Of a stretch of 5,529 nucleotides of DNA, positions 1-5,529 are shown piece by piece. Numbering within the stretch: the stretch's first letter is position 1; each line of letters begins with the position of its first letter. This stretch comes from UBA6136 sp044378425 (GTDB lineage: Bacteria > Pseudomonadota > Gammaproteobacteria > Methylococcales > Methylococcaceae), in the NCBI GenBank assembly GCA_044378425.1, contig JBILXN010000165.1, positions 1 to 5,529 on the forward strand, given 5' to 3'. The notes under the pieces were generated by a model. It was not told the DNA's origin. It was given only the letters and a program-made list of their open reading frames with translations, and did not search any database. The position numbers were made by a program, and so were the translations under genes.

Positions 1-208
1 CGTGGGTGATGGCGTCTGGATTCAAGGCCGCATTCATACCGTTTGCGGGCGTTTGCTGTGGGTTATGAGCGAAAGTTGTGGAGGAGTCAGGCGACGTATT
101 CTTGAGGGTCTTCGAGATCATCCATACCTGTGAGAGGCGGGAATACGCCGTGAGTAAAGATGGGGGTTACTCGGTCGGTTGACTCCTACTCCAGCAATTC
201 CAGAGGGT
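1..208. other. Left-edge region with no supportable gene
   Basis: This stretch lies downstream of the binding-protein gene. A plus-strand frame is open from the window edge to a TGA at 131-133 (43 codons, ending in DHPYL). The exactly antisense minus-strand frame is open from a TAA near 165 to the edge, with possible ATG starts at 121-119 and 37-35. Neither reads as a family I recognise. By hand count, GC by codon position in the plus frame is about 67, 49 and 44 percent. That does not match the GC-rich third positions of the neighbouring genes, and the antisense reading has an unusually AT-rich first position. The end of a convergent plus-strand gene, the start of the next minus-strand gene, or plain intergenic DNA all remain possible. 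Confidence 0.4.
152..172 (-). other. Weak stem-loop downstream of the last gene
   Basis: A perfect 6-bp inverted repeat (GAGTAA / TTACTC) encloses a 9-nt loop, starting 37 nt after the stop codon of the binding-protein gene as transcribed on the minus strand. No T-run follows on either strand, so it does not meet the usual form of an intrinsic terminator. It could mark a weak 3' end or be chance. Confidence 0.2.
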
Positions 209-1435
209 TTAGAAACGACAGTGTGACTCGGCGGCATCAAAGCCCAGTGTGTCGAGTTCGTTCTGAGGATGCAGGTAGCCTTCGATGGGGGCTGTGGCGA
301 CCAGAGATCGGTCACTGGCCAGCAGAACCGGTTGGCGCAGTTGATGGTCCCATGGGCGGAATGATAAGGGCACCCCCTTGAAGCCGGCGAGTGAAAAGTC
401 TTTTCCCAGCAGATACGCTTTTACATGATCGAATTGCGCGCTGTGGCTGCGGGTTGCTGCCTCGCCAATCGCCCGAACAGCCAGCCATGCGCCATAGTCG
501 ATCTCAGTCATCCAGCGTGTCGTCTGCTCGCGAAAGCGGTTTTGTAACTGCAGGGCGCCCCAGGCTTCGAGCGTAGGGTGCCAGCTTGTAGGTATCAGTC
601 CGGCTGTACCCGCAACGGGTCTGGCCTCCCAGGTCCGATAGGGCAGGAAATCGCCAAACAGGCCGCTCTCATCCGCGACCACTACGACGTCGTAGTCGTC
701 TCCTTGGGTGAATACCGGTATTTCTGATTCGGGGGTGCGGCGTTCATCAAAATGATGCTCCCAAAGCTTGTCGGCGACAATTTTGCTGCCGAATTTTCTG
801 GCCGAGCGTCGCAGGGCCTCTGCATAAAGCGCGTCGGCTTGGTCCGGCCCGCGAACCAGCAGCCATTTCTTCCAGCGTTTTTTAGCCAAATACTGCGCCA
901 GGGCATCAGCCCGCATAGCGCGGTTAGGTAGCATATGCAGCACATTCGCGCGGCAGTCTTCGCCTCTGAGGGCATCATCCCGGCTGGCGATGTCATAAAT
1001 CAGCGCGGATTGAGATTCGGCCAGCAGGGTCAGCGAGCCGAGAGCCGATGCCGGCAAATTGACCAGGATGTGATGGTGTCCGTCGGCAATCAGTTGCCGG
1101 AATGCCGTGCCGATGTCTTGATCGGGTGCCAGCACCCGTTCGGTCAGGATAAAGTTCTGGCGGGTAAACCGGCCGGTGGTATTGTCATCGGTGATGCCTA
1201 GGCGCGCACCCTGGATACCCGCGTCGGTGATGATCGGATCGAAGAAGGGCTGTACCGGCGGCGTGGCGGGCTGTTGGCCCAGATACCCGATGCGCAGGGT
1301 TTCGGTGTTATCGGCCGGCTGGCTATTATTTTTGGCGGGCGATGGCCGGGCATTGGGTTTCGCTGTCGCATGGGGGTTGAATAAATGGGCGACAAGCAGG
1401 CCGAGCAGGAGTGGGGTTAATGGCAGGCGCATCAT
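209..1435 (-). CDS. Periplasmic ABC-type substrate-binding protein, PQQ-dependent alcohol dehydrogenase-associated family
   Basis: This encodes a 408-residue exported protein. The N-terminus has a hydrophobic core at residues 4-18 and a likely signal peptidase site after ATA (residue 25), followed by a polar Pro/Asn/Lys-rich linker to about 45. The mature part begins with a beta strand (LRIGYLGQQ, 47-55) and reads like a two-lobed type 1 periplasmic binding fold. The C-terminal pattern with HPQNELDTLGFD followed by ES.C (389-406) is what I recall for the PQQ-associated binding-protein family (TIGR03863), whose members usually sit beside quinoprotein alcohol dehydrogenase genes and an ABC exporter or importer. 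I see only two cysteines, C161 and C406, which could form a disulfide in the periplasm. The ATG directly follows the rapZ stop (TGAATG) and has no good Shine-Dalgarno sequence, so translation probably depends on reinitiation after rapZ. A second ATG follows at once. The ligand is unknown, and no PQQ enzyme or transporter partner lies in the window. The coding call is firm; the family call is from memory of its motifs. Confidence 0.82.
   Translation of the reverse strand: MMRLPLTPLLLGLLVAHLFNPHATAKPNARPSPAKNNSQPADNTETLRIGYLGQQPATPPVQPFFDPIITDAGIQGARLGITDDNTTGRFTRQNFILTERVLAPDQDIGTAFRQLIADGHHHILVNLPASALGSLTLLAESQSALIYDIASRDDALRGEDCRANVLHMLPNRAMRADALAQYLAKKRWKKWLLVRGPDQADALYAEALRRSARKFGSKIVADKLWEHHFDERRTPESEIPVFTQGDDYDVVVVADESGLFGDFLPYRTWEARPVAGTAGLIPTSWHPTLEAWGALQLQNRFREQTTRWMTEIDYGAWLAVRAIGEAATRSHSAQFDHVKAYLLGKDFSLAGFKGVPLSFRPWDHQLRQPVLLASDRSLVATAPIEGYLHPQNELDTLGFDAAESHCRF
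681..696. repeat. Perfect 16-bp palindrome inside a coding region
   Basis: The sequence ACTACGACGTCGTAGT equals its own reverse complement. It lies in the binding-protein gene, where it encodes part of a DDYDVVVV stretch. Alternating Asp/Tyr/Val codons (GAC, TAC, GTC, GTA) tend to create such symmetry, so a protein-coding explanation is sufficient, but a dyad this long could also bind a dimeric protein. Confidence 0.5.
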
Positions 1436-2293
1436 TCAGCCCAGATCACGGTGCCGGATCAGCACGTCATAGTCGTCACACTGAAGGCGGGACGCGAGCG
1501 CTTCGGTCAGGTAAACCGAGCGATGCTGGCCCCCGGTACAGCCGATGGCAATAGTCAGGTAGTTGCGATTTTCAGCAGCAAATTTGGGTACCCATCGCTG
1601 CATCAAGGCGGTGATGTCATCCAGGTAGCAGATGACTTCGGGGATGGCGTCCAGGAATGATTGGACTTCCGGATCCCTGCCGGTCTTGGGCCTCAGGGCC
1701 GGCTCCCAGTGTGGATTCGGTAGGCAACGGGCATCGAAGGTAAAGTCGGCATCGAAGGGAATGCCGTGTTTATAGCCAAAGGACAGGCAGTACAGTGACA
1801 TGCGGTGCTCTCGCTTGGCGCCGATGCGTTGGCGGATCACCTCTCGGAGCTGATGGACATTCAGGTGGGTGGTGTCGATCAGCAAGTGAGCCCGGCTGAC
1901 AATCGGTTCCAGCAGTGTGCCTTCAAGCATGATGGCTTCGGTCAGGGCGTGACTGTTGTCGGTCAGCGGGTGTCTGCGGCGGGTTTCACTGAAGCGCTTG
2001 AGTAGCGTTTCGAGGTCAGCCTTGAGAAAGAGAATCTGACAGTTAATGCCCAGTTGCCGGGCCAGTTCCAGGGTCTTGGGGAAATGTTCGAGGCTTTCGC
2101 CCCGGGCGCGGGCATCAATGCTGATGGCGATTTTCTGGAATGTGGGCTGGTTCTCTTCCACAGCCTGCTTGATGAATGGCTCGAACAGGGCGATCGGCAA
2201 ATTATCAATACAGTAGTAACCGGAGTCTTCGAGTGTCTCCAGCGCGATGCTCTTGCCTGAGCCTGAAAGGCCGCTGACGATGATCAAATTCAT
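1436..2293 (-). CDS. rapZ: RapZ, P-loop nucleotide-binding regulatory protein
   Basis: This 285-residue protein matches the usual RapZ/YvcJ length. Visible landmarks in order are the Walker A GLSGSGKS (8-15), DNLP (30-33), the FSETRRRHPL block (101-110), SFGYKHGIP (171-179), DARCLPNPHW (187-196) and GCTGGQHRSV (251-260). In Escherichia coli RapZ binds the small RNAs GlmZ and GlmY and guides RNase E, tuning GlmS and amino-sugar synthesis; elsewhere the family is known as a nucleotide-binding protein with less clear roles. The C-terminus here ends in RHRDLG and lacks the basic tail (EKRKP in E. coli) implicated in small-RNA binding, so the GlmZ role should not be assumed. The ATG is supported by AAGGGGAG 7 nt upstream. 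The gene follows hpf after a 121-nt spacer and abuts the downstream binding-protein gene with no gap. Confidence 0.97.
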   Translation of the reverse strand: MNLIIVSGLSGSGKSIALETLEDSGYYCIDNLPIALFEPFIKQAVEENQPTFQKIAISIDARARGESLEHFPKTLELARQLGINCQILFLKADLETLLKRFSETRRRHPLTDNSHALTEAIMLEGTLLEPIVSRAHLLIDTTHLNVHQLREVIRQRIGAKREHRMSLYCLSFGYKHGIPFDADFTFDARCLPNPHWEPALRPKTGRDPEVQSFLDAIPEVICYLDDITALMQRWVPKFAAENRNYLTIAIGCTGGQHRSVYLTEALASRLQCDDYDVLIRHRDLG

Positions 2294-2300
2294 GCGTGAA

Positions 2301-2308
2301 CTCCCCTT
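2301..2308 (-). promoter_or_regulatory. Shine-Dalgarno site of rapZ
   Basis: AAGGGGAG on the minus strand lies 7 nt before the rapZ ATG. It is the best ribosome binding site in the left half of the operon. It gives rapZ independent initiation despite the long spacer, in contrast to the following gene, which has none. Confidence 0.75.
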
Positions 2309-2345
2309 GATGCGGGCCTTGAGTGGGTGTTGGGCAATTTATACC

Positions 2346-2368
2346 GCGCCGGCCTGGGTGGCCGGCGC
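2346..2368 (-). terminator. Perfect GC-rich stem-loop between hpf and rapZ, possible terminator or processing element
   Basis: As transcribed on the minus strand, GCGCCGGCC and GGCCGGCGC form a perfect 9-bp stem around a 5-nt ACCCA loop, 46 nt after the hpf stop. The bases after the stem (GGTATAAATTG) are AT-rich but hold no run of T, so it is not a textbook intrinsic terminator. It may attenuate read-through into rapZ, protect the 3' end of the rpoN-hpf message, or mark an RNA-processing point. The structure is seen directly; the role is inferred. Confidence 0.45.
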
Positions 2369-2414
2369 AGAGTAGTGGCTAATCCCCGACCGGGTACCGG
2401 GCCCTGAGGACTCT

Positions 2415-2702
2415 CTAGTGGCCGAGGTGTTTTTCCTTGTGCTTGATGATCTGACGATCCAGCTTGTCAACCAGACCGTCAATGGCAGCGTACATATCGG
2501 GCTGGGTGTCTGCCGCGAACAGGTTGGCGCCGTTGATATGAACAGTGGCTTCAGCTTTCTGGACAAGCTTTTCGACCTCAAGGACGACGTGAACGTCCAT
2601 TACCTGATCAAAGTGCCGCGTCAGTCGGGCGAATTTGTCGTTGACGTGGTTCCTCATCGCTTCAGTGACGTCGATTTGATGGCCTGTGATGGTGAGTTGC
2701 AT
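2415..2702 (-). CDS. hpf: Short-form ribosome hibernation promoting factor
   Basis: This 95-residue protein has the same length as E. coli HPF (YhbH), the short form that binds the 30S subunit near the decoding site and promotes 100S ribosome dimers together with RMF in stationary phase. Recognisable features are the N-terminal MQLTITGHQIDVTEAM strand-helix start, the strand VHVVLEVEK (37-45), and the conserved C-terminal block with DMYAAID (69-75) and DKLDRQIIKHKEK (79-91). It lacks the extra C-terminal domain of long HPF, so dimerisation would need a partner such as RMF, which is not in this window. The gene starts 27 nt after rpoN and has only a weak ribosome binding site (GGGG about 12 nt upstream), which suggests co-transcription and possibly coupling with rpoN. 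Linkage to rpoN is standard in Proteobacteria. Confidence 0.97.
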   Translation of the reverse strand: MQLTITGHQIDVTEAMRNHVNDKFARLTRHFDQVMDVHVVLEVEKLVQKAEATVHINGANLFAADTQPDMYAAIDGLVDKLDRQIIKHKEKHLGH

Positions 2703-2729
2703 GGTATGGATACCCCGTTGTTATGGTTA

Positions 2730-4205
2730 TTAAAAAATCTGTTTTCGCTCGCTGGAGGGGGCTATCGACATAGCCTCTCGGTATTTGGCGATGGTTCTGC
2801 GGGCTACATTAATGCCCCGGCCTTGCAGTTGTTTGGCGATGGTGTCATCGCTGAGTGGCTTGCGCGGGTCTTCGCCACTGATGATCTCCTTCAGGTAGGC
2901 CTTGATGGCAGTGGCGGAACATTCGCCTCCCCCACGGGTGGAGACGTGGCTGGAGAAGAAGTATTTGAATTCAAAGATGCCGTTGGGTGTATGAATGTAT
3001 TTCTGTGTGGTCACCCGCGAAATGGTCGATTCATGCATGCCGACTTCTTCGGCAATATCCCGCAGTACCATCGGTTTCATGCCGGTTTCACCCTCATCTA
3101 AAAACGCTTGCTGACGCTCGATGATGCTTTTGGCGACCTTCAGGAGCGTTTCGTTGCGACTGTGCAGGCTTTTGATGAACCAGCGTGCTTCCTGCAGATG
3201 GTTTCTCATGGTGGTGTTATCGGTGCTGGTATCGGCCCGCTTGACCATGCCGGAATAAAGCGGATTCACCCGTAGTCTGGGCGCAATTTCTGGATTGAGC
3301 GCGACGGTCCAGCGCTCTCCCTGACGAACGACATAGACGTCCGGGGTGATGTACTGGGCCTCGCTGGAGGCTATTTTGCTGCCCGGCTTGGGTTCCAGTC
3401 TGCGGATCAGCCCGACAATCGCCGTGAGCGCCTCATCCTCCAGTTCCATGCTGCGTTTCAGTTTGGCCAGATCTTTCTTGGCCAGCAGGTCAAGATGCTG
3501 GCTGACCAGAGCCAGTGCTTCCGCTTTCCAGCGAGTCCCATCCGGCAGCTGACGGAGTTGAATGCCGAGACAGTCGGCCAAATCCGTCGCGCCGACGCCC
3601 GGGGGTTCGAAGTTTTGGATCCGGTGCAGCACGGCCCTCACCTCGTCAGCCTCCAAGGACTGCATTTGCGATGCCAGTCCCAGGTGGATATCGTCCAGCG
3701 GGATCATCAGATAGCCGTCATCGTCGATGCTGTCGATGATGGTGGTGGCGATCGCGTAGTCGCGGTCGCTGAAATTGGTCAGTTCCATCTGCCAGACCAG
3801 CGAGTCATGCAAGGTCTGGGCGGCACTGCGCTGAACCATGAAGTCATCGCTATCGCCACCCGAACCGCCGCTCAGCCCTACCGCTGGGAGACTGTCATAG
3901 AACTCTTCCCAGGAGGCATCCAATGCCAGTTCCTGCGGGATGTCAGCGGGAGAGTCCATGTTAGTGAGTTCGCGGTATTCGGGCTCCGGCTGGCTGACGA
4001 GGGCTTCGCTGAGATTTTCGCCCGGAATCATCGGCAGCGCCGCGCTGTCATCATCGGTAATTTCCAGCATCATGTTGGAGTCCAGTGCCTGCTGGATTTC
4101 CTGTTGCAAGTCCAGGCTCGACAGTTGCAGCAGTTTGATCGCCTGCTGGAGCTGAGGCGTCATGGCCAGTTGCTGGCCAAGGCGGAGTTGCAGAGATTGT
4201 TTCAT
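2730..4205 (-). CDS. rpoN: RNA polymerase sigma-54 factor
   Basis: This 491-residue protein is a full-length sigma-54, close to the E. coli length of 477. Region I at the N-terminus is the Gln/Leu-rich MKQSLQLRLGQQLAMTPQLQ pattern (1 to about 50), which contacts the activator and silences open-complex formation. An acidic, variable region II follows (about 51-125). The core-binding region covers roughly 130-320. A helix-turn-helix lies near 381-400 (LRDIAEEVGMHESTISRVTT), followed by FEFKYFFS (411-418). The RpoN box ARRTIAKYRE (468-477) reads the -24 promoter element. Sigma-54 directs transcription dependent on AAA+ activators, often for nitrogen use, motility or carbon uptake. The ATG is supported by AGGA 4 nt upstream (4210-4213). 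The gene lies 82 nt after lptB, the common gammaproteobacterial arrangement. No truncation or missing motif is seen. Confidence 0.98.
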   Translation of the reverse strand: MKQSLQLRLGQQLAMTPQLQQAIKLLQLSSLDLQQEIQQALDSNMMLEITDDDSAALPMIPGENLSEALVSQPEPEYRELTNMDSPADIPQELALDASWEEFYDSLPAVGLSGGSGGDSDDFMVQRSAAQTLHDSLVWQMELTNFSDRDYAIATTIIDSIDDDGYLMIPLDDIHLGLASQMQSLEADEVRAVLHRIQNFEPPGVGATDLADCLGIQLRQLPDGTRWKAEALALVSQHLDLLAKKDLAKLKRSMELEDEALTAIVGLIRRLEPKPGSKIASSEAQYITPDVYVVRQGERWTVALNPEIAPRLRVNPLYSGMVKRADTSTDNTTMRNHLQEARWFIKSLHSRNETLLKVAKSIIERQQAFLDEGETGMKPMVLRDIAEEVGMHESTISRVTTQKYIHTPNGIFEFKYFFSSHVSTRGGGECSATAIKAYLKEIISGEDPRKPLSDDTIAKQLQGRGINVARRTIAKYREAMSIAPSSERKQIF

Positions 4206-4224
4206 TGAGTCCTATTCCATTACC

Positions 4225-4237
4225 GGCCACAGTGGCC
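4225..4237. repeat. Small inverted repeat in the rpoN leader
   Basis: GGCCAC and GTGGCC are arranged symmetrically around one central base. In RNA this would give about 5 bp with a 3-nt loop, ending roughly 11 nt before the rpoN Shine-Dalgarno AGGA. It could be an operator half-site pair or a small leader hairpin affecting ribosome access. The symmetry is seen; a function is a guess. Confidence 0.3.
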
Positions 4238-4262
4238 CGCGCTGTCCAAAAGTCCTGGTTCA

Positions 4263-4291
4263 AGTATAGCCCACCCGATAAAACGGGTTAC
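4263..4291 (-). promoter_or_regulatory. Weak candidate sigma-70 promoter for rpoN
   Basis: The minus strand carries TATACT at 4268-4263 (five of six bases match the -10 consensus). A poor -35 candidate, GTAACC, lies 17 bases upstream at 4291-4286 (three of six match) and overlaps the lptB stop codon. Transcription from it would start near 4256 and give rpoN a leader of about 50 nt. A separate rpoN promoter downstream of the lpt genes would be sensible, but the -35 match is weak. Confidence 0.25.
4273..4288 (-). other. Short stem-loop at the end of lptB
   Basis: ACCCG and CGGGT form a 5-bp stem around a 6-nt AT-rich loop, starting at the first base of the lptB stop codon. On the minus strand it is followed by GGGCTATACTTG, which has no T-run, so termination is unlikely to be efficient. 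It overlaps the spacer of the candidate rpoN promoter. Confidence 0.2.
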
Positions 4292-5013
4292 ATCGAGAAG
4301 TTTTCGCCGAGATAGACCTGCCGCACTTCAGCATTCCGAACGATTTCGTCAGCACTGCCTGAGGCTATGACCCGGCCGCCGGCCAGGATGTAGGCGCGGT
4401 CACAGGTGCCAAGCGTTTCCCTCACATTATGCTCGGTGATGAGAATGCCGATGCCGCGTGCCCGCAGGTGCAGAATGATTTTCTGGATGTCGATAATCGA
4501 AATCGGATCGACCCCGGCGAAGGGTTCATCCAGGAGCATGAAGCGGGGTTCGCAGGCGAGCGCCCGGGCAATCTCAACCCGGCGCCGTTCACCACCCGAC
4601 AGGCCCATGGCAGGCTGGTTGCGGAGGTGGCCGACACTGAATTCTTCGAGCAACTCCTCGATAATCAGTTCGCGTTGACCGTGCGTGAGTTCCTTGCGCA
4701 GTTCGAGTACCGCCATCAGATTTTCAGCGACGGTCAGCTTGCGGAAAATCGACGGTTCCTGGGGCAGGTAGCCTATGCCTAGTCGGGCCCGTTCGTGCAT
4801 GGGCATGAAGGTGATGTCGCGATCATCCATGTGGATCTCGCCCTGATCGGGTCTGACCAGACCAACGATCATGTAGAAACTGGTGGTTTTGCCAGCACCA
4901 TTAGGGCCGAGCAGGCCAACGATTTCGCCTGTCCTGATTTCGACGGAGACCCCGTCCACGACATTGCGCTTGTGATAGCGCTTGATGATGTTGTGAGTGG
5001 TCAGGGTGGTCAC
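4288..5013 (-). CDS. lptB: LPS export ABC transporter ATP-binding protein LptB
   Basis: This 241-residue ATPase matches the length of LptB. It powers the LptB2FG complex, which extracts lipopolysaccharide from the inner membrane and pushes it along the LptC-LptA bridge. All ABC motifs are intact: Walker A GPNGAGKT (36-43), Q-loop Gln85 within LPQEPSIFRKLTV, signature LSGGE (138-142), Walker B with D162 and E163 (FMLLDEP), and the switch histidine H195. The start is GTG, chosen because GAGGA lies 7 nt upstream and the sequence TTLTTHNIIKRY that follows fits the family's N-terminus. An ATG at 5020-5018 overlaps the lptA stop but is in another frame. Spacing to lptA is 3 nt, so the two are surely co-transcribed and probably translationally coupled. 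Confidence 0.98.
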   Translation of the reverse strand: MTTLTTHNIIKRYHKRNVVDGVSVEIRTGEIVGLLGPNGAGKTTSFYMIVGLVRPDQGEIHMDDRDITFMPMHERARLGIGYLPQEPSIFRKLTVAENLMAVLELRKELTHGQRELIIEELLEEFSVGHLRNQPAMGLSGGERRRVEIARALACEPRFMLLDEPFAGVDPISIIDIQKIILHLRARGIGILITEHNVRETLGTCDRAYILAGGRVIASGSADEIVRNAEVRQVYLGENFSM

Positions 5014-5016
5014 GGT

Positions 5017-5529
5017 TCATTCCTCACGGGCTGATTTGGGCAGGATCGTGACATGAACCCGCCGGCTGCTCGACTTGGTCGAACCCGCCTTGTAAATGGC
5101 ATTCTTGGTGTCATATTCGATGTGATCGCTTTTGACCGTGTGTTCGCTGAGTTTGGGGTCCGGCCCTTCCCAGGTCATGGCGTGGTCATTGAGAATCAGG
5201 ATGCCCGATTCGGGGAAATAGTCGGCCCGGTTGCCGATGCCGTGGTTGTCCGGCTTGCCACCATCGGGTGTCTGTTTGAGAGTGGCCGGTTTACCGAATA
5301 CGATCATCTGGTCAGCCTTATCAGGTTCCTGATTGATGACCATTTTGTCGCCGGTGATCACCAGACTGCCCTGAGTCGCTCGCACATTGCCGATATAGAT
5401 GGTCTGCCCCTTGTTTTCGTCGTATTCGAGTGAGTCGGATTCGACATACATGGGCTGCTGAGAGTCGGAAGTGAGCGCCCATGCCGGGTGTGTCGCCACC
5501 ACCGACAAGAATCCCATCAAGGCAGACAG
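5017..5529 (-). CDS. lptA: LPS transport periplasmic bridge protein LptA (5' end outside the window)
   Basis: The frame stays open to the right edge, giving 170 visible codons. The true start is probably just beyond it, since the visible part opens in the middle of a signal peptide (LSALMGFLSVVATHPAWA) with a likely cleavage site after AWA. The mature part, about 152 residues, shows the OstA/LptA beta-jellyroll pattern: QPMYVESDSLEYDENKG, the strand IYIGNVRATQGSLVITGDKM, FGKPATLKQ, and the later SDHIEYDTKNAIYKAG repeat unit. LptA forms the periplasmic bridge that carries lipopolysaccharide from LptC to the LptD/E translocon. An in-frame TTG (5520) and ATG (5517) exist near the edge but would shorten the signal peptide and are unlikely starts. 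By the usual order, lptC would lie next, to the right of the window. Confidence 0.95.
   Translation of the reverse strand: MSALMGFLSVVATHPAWALTSDSQQPMYVESDSLEYDENKGQTIYIGNVRATQGSLVITGDKMVINQEPDKADQMIVFGKPATLKQTPDGGKPDNHGIGNRADYFPESGILILNDHAMTWEGPDPKLSEHTVKSDHIEYDTKNAIYKAGSTKSSSRRVHVTILPKSAREE
5021..5025 (-). promoter_or_regulatory. Shine-Dalgarno site that fixes the GTG start of lptB
   Basis: GAGGA on the minus strand lies 7 nt before the GTG at 5013-5011 and sits within the last codons of lptA. The ideal spacing to GTG, and the out-of-frame nature of the nearer ATG, decide the lptB start. Confidence 0.8.

Noticed and set aside
1464..1477. Near-repeat of the sequence at 687-700 (13 of 14 bases)
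   Set aside because: Both copies simply encode the residues DDYDV in two different proteins; chance plus shared codon use is sufficient.
2335..2345. TATAAA as a sigma-70 -10 element for rapZ
   Set aside because: The sequence 16-18 nt upstream lies in the GC-rich stem and bears no resemblance to a -35 element.
2335..2368. Possible sigma-54 promoter (GG ... TTGC) after the spacer stem-loop on the minus strand
   Set aside because: TTGC is present, but the GG pairs lie 8 or 13 nt before the GC instead of the required 10, so the -24/-12 geometry fails.
2730..2738. Run of six T at the end of rpoN as a terminator or slippage site
   Set aside because: I see no convincing stem in front of it, and slippage would alter only the last residues of the protein.
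2418..3101. A 227-codon open frame on the plus strand across hpf and the end of rpoN
   Set aside because: It is antisense to two firmly identified genes, has no recognisable domain, and is explained by the codon bias of the opposite strand.
3495..4208. A 237-codon open frame on the plus strand antisense to the start of rpoN
   Set aside because: It mirrors the Gln/Leu-rich codons of sigma-54 regions I-III and has no family resemblance; it is a shadow of rpoN.
5018..5020. ATG overlapping the lptA stop as the start of lptB
   Set aside because: It is out of frame with lptB; GTG at 5013-5011 is in frame and has an ideally spaced GAGGA.

Overview
The window looks like a piece of a gammaproteobacterial chromosome of moderate-to-high GC. 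It carries the conserved lpt–rpoN–hpf–rapZ block, and all recognisable genes lie on the minus strand. Transcription therefore runs from the right edge to the left: lptA (5' end cut by the window edge), lptB, rpoN, hpf, rapZ, then a periplasmic ligand-binding protein of the kind linked to PQQ-dependent alcohol dehydrogenase systems. Protein sequences and gene order support the class. Genus cannot be fixed from this stretch. The absence of ptsN and npr from their usual places and the short RapZ tail argue against an enterobacterium.

Right part (about 4288-5529): LptA and LptB of lipopolysaccharide export. LptA is the periplasmic bridge protein and LptB the cytoplasmic ATPase. They are 3 nt apart, and lptB starts at GTG behind a strong Shine-Dalgarno sequence that lies inside the end of lptA.

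Middle (about 2294-4287): an 82-nt gap with a weak candidate promoter and a small inverted repeat, then full-length rpoN (sigma-54), then after 27 nt hpf (short hibernation promoting factor). A 121-nt spacer follows, where ptsN (IIA-Ntr) is normally found. It contains a perfect 9-bp GC-rich stem-loop and no gene.

Left part (1-2293): rapZ (P-loop nucleotide-binding protein) is directly abutted, stop codon to start codon, by a 408-residue exported protein. That protein resembles the ABC-transporter-type substrate-binding proteins found beside PQQ-dependent alcohol dehydrogenases, and it sits where npr/ptsO usually is. The last 208 bases hold no gene I can support, only open frames touching the edge on both strands and a weak stem-loop.

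The core genes are well known. The unusual points are the gene order (no ptsN and no npr in place) and the tight coupling of a PQQ-type periplasmic binding protein to the nitrogen-related sigma-54 operon. I found no sign of an entirely new system, mobile element, CRISPR array or RNA gene.
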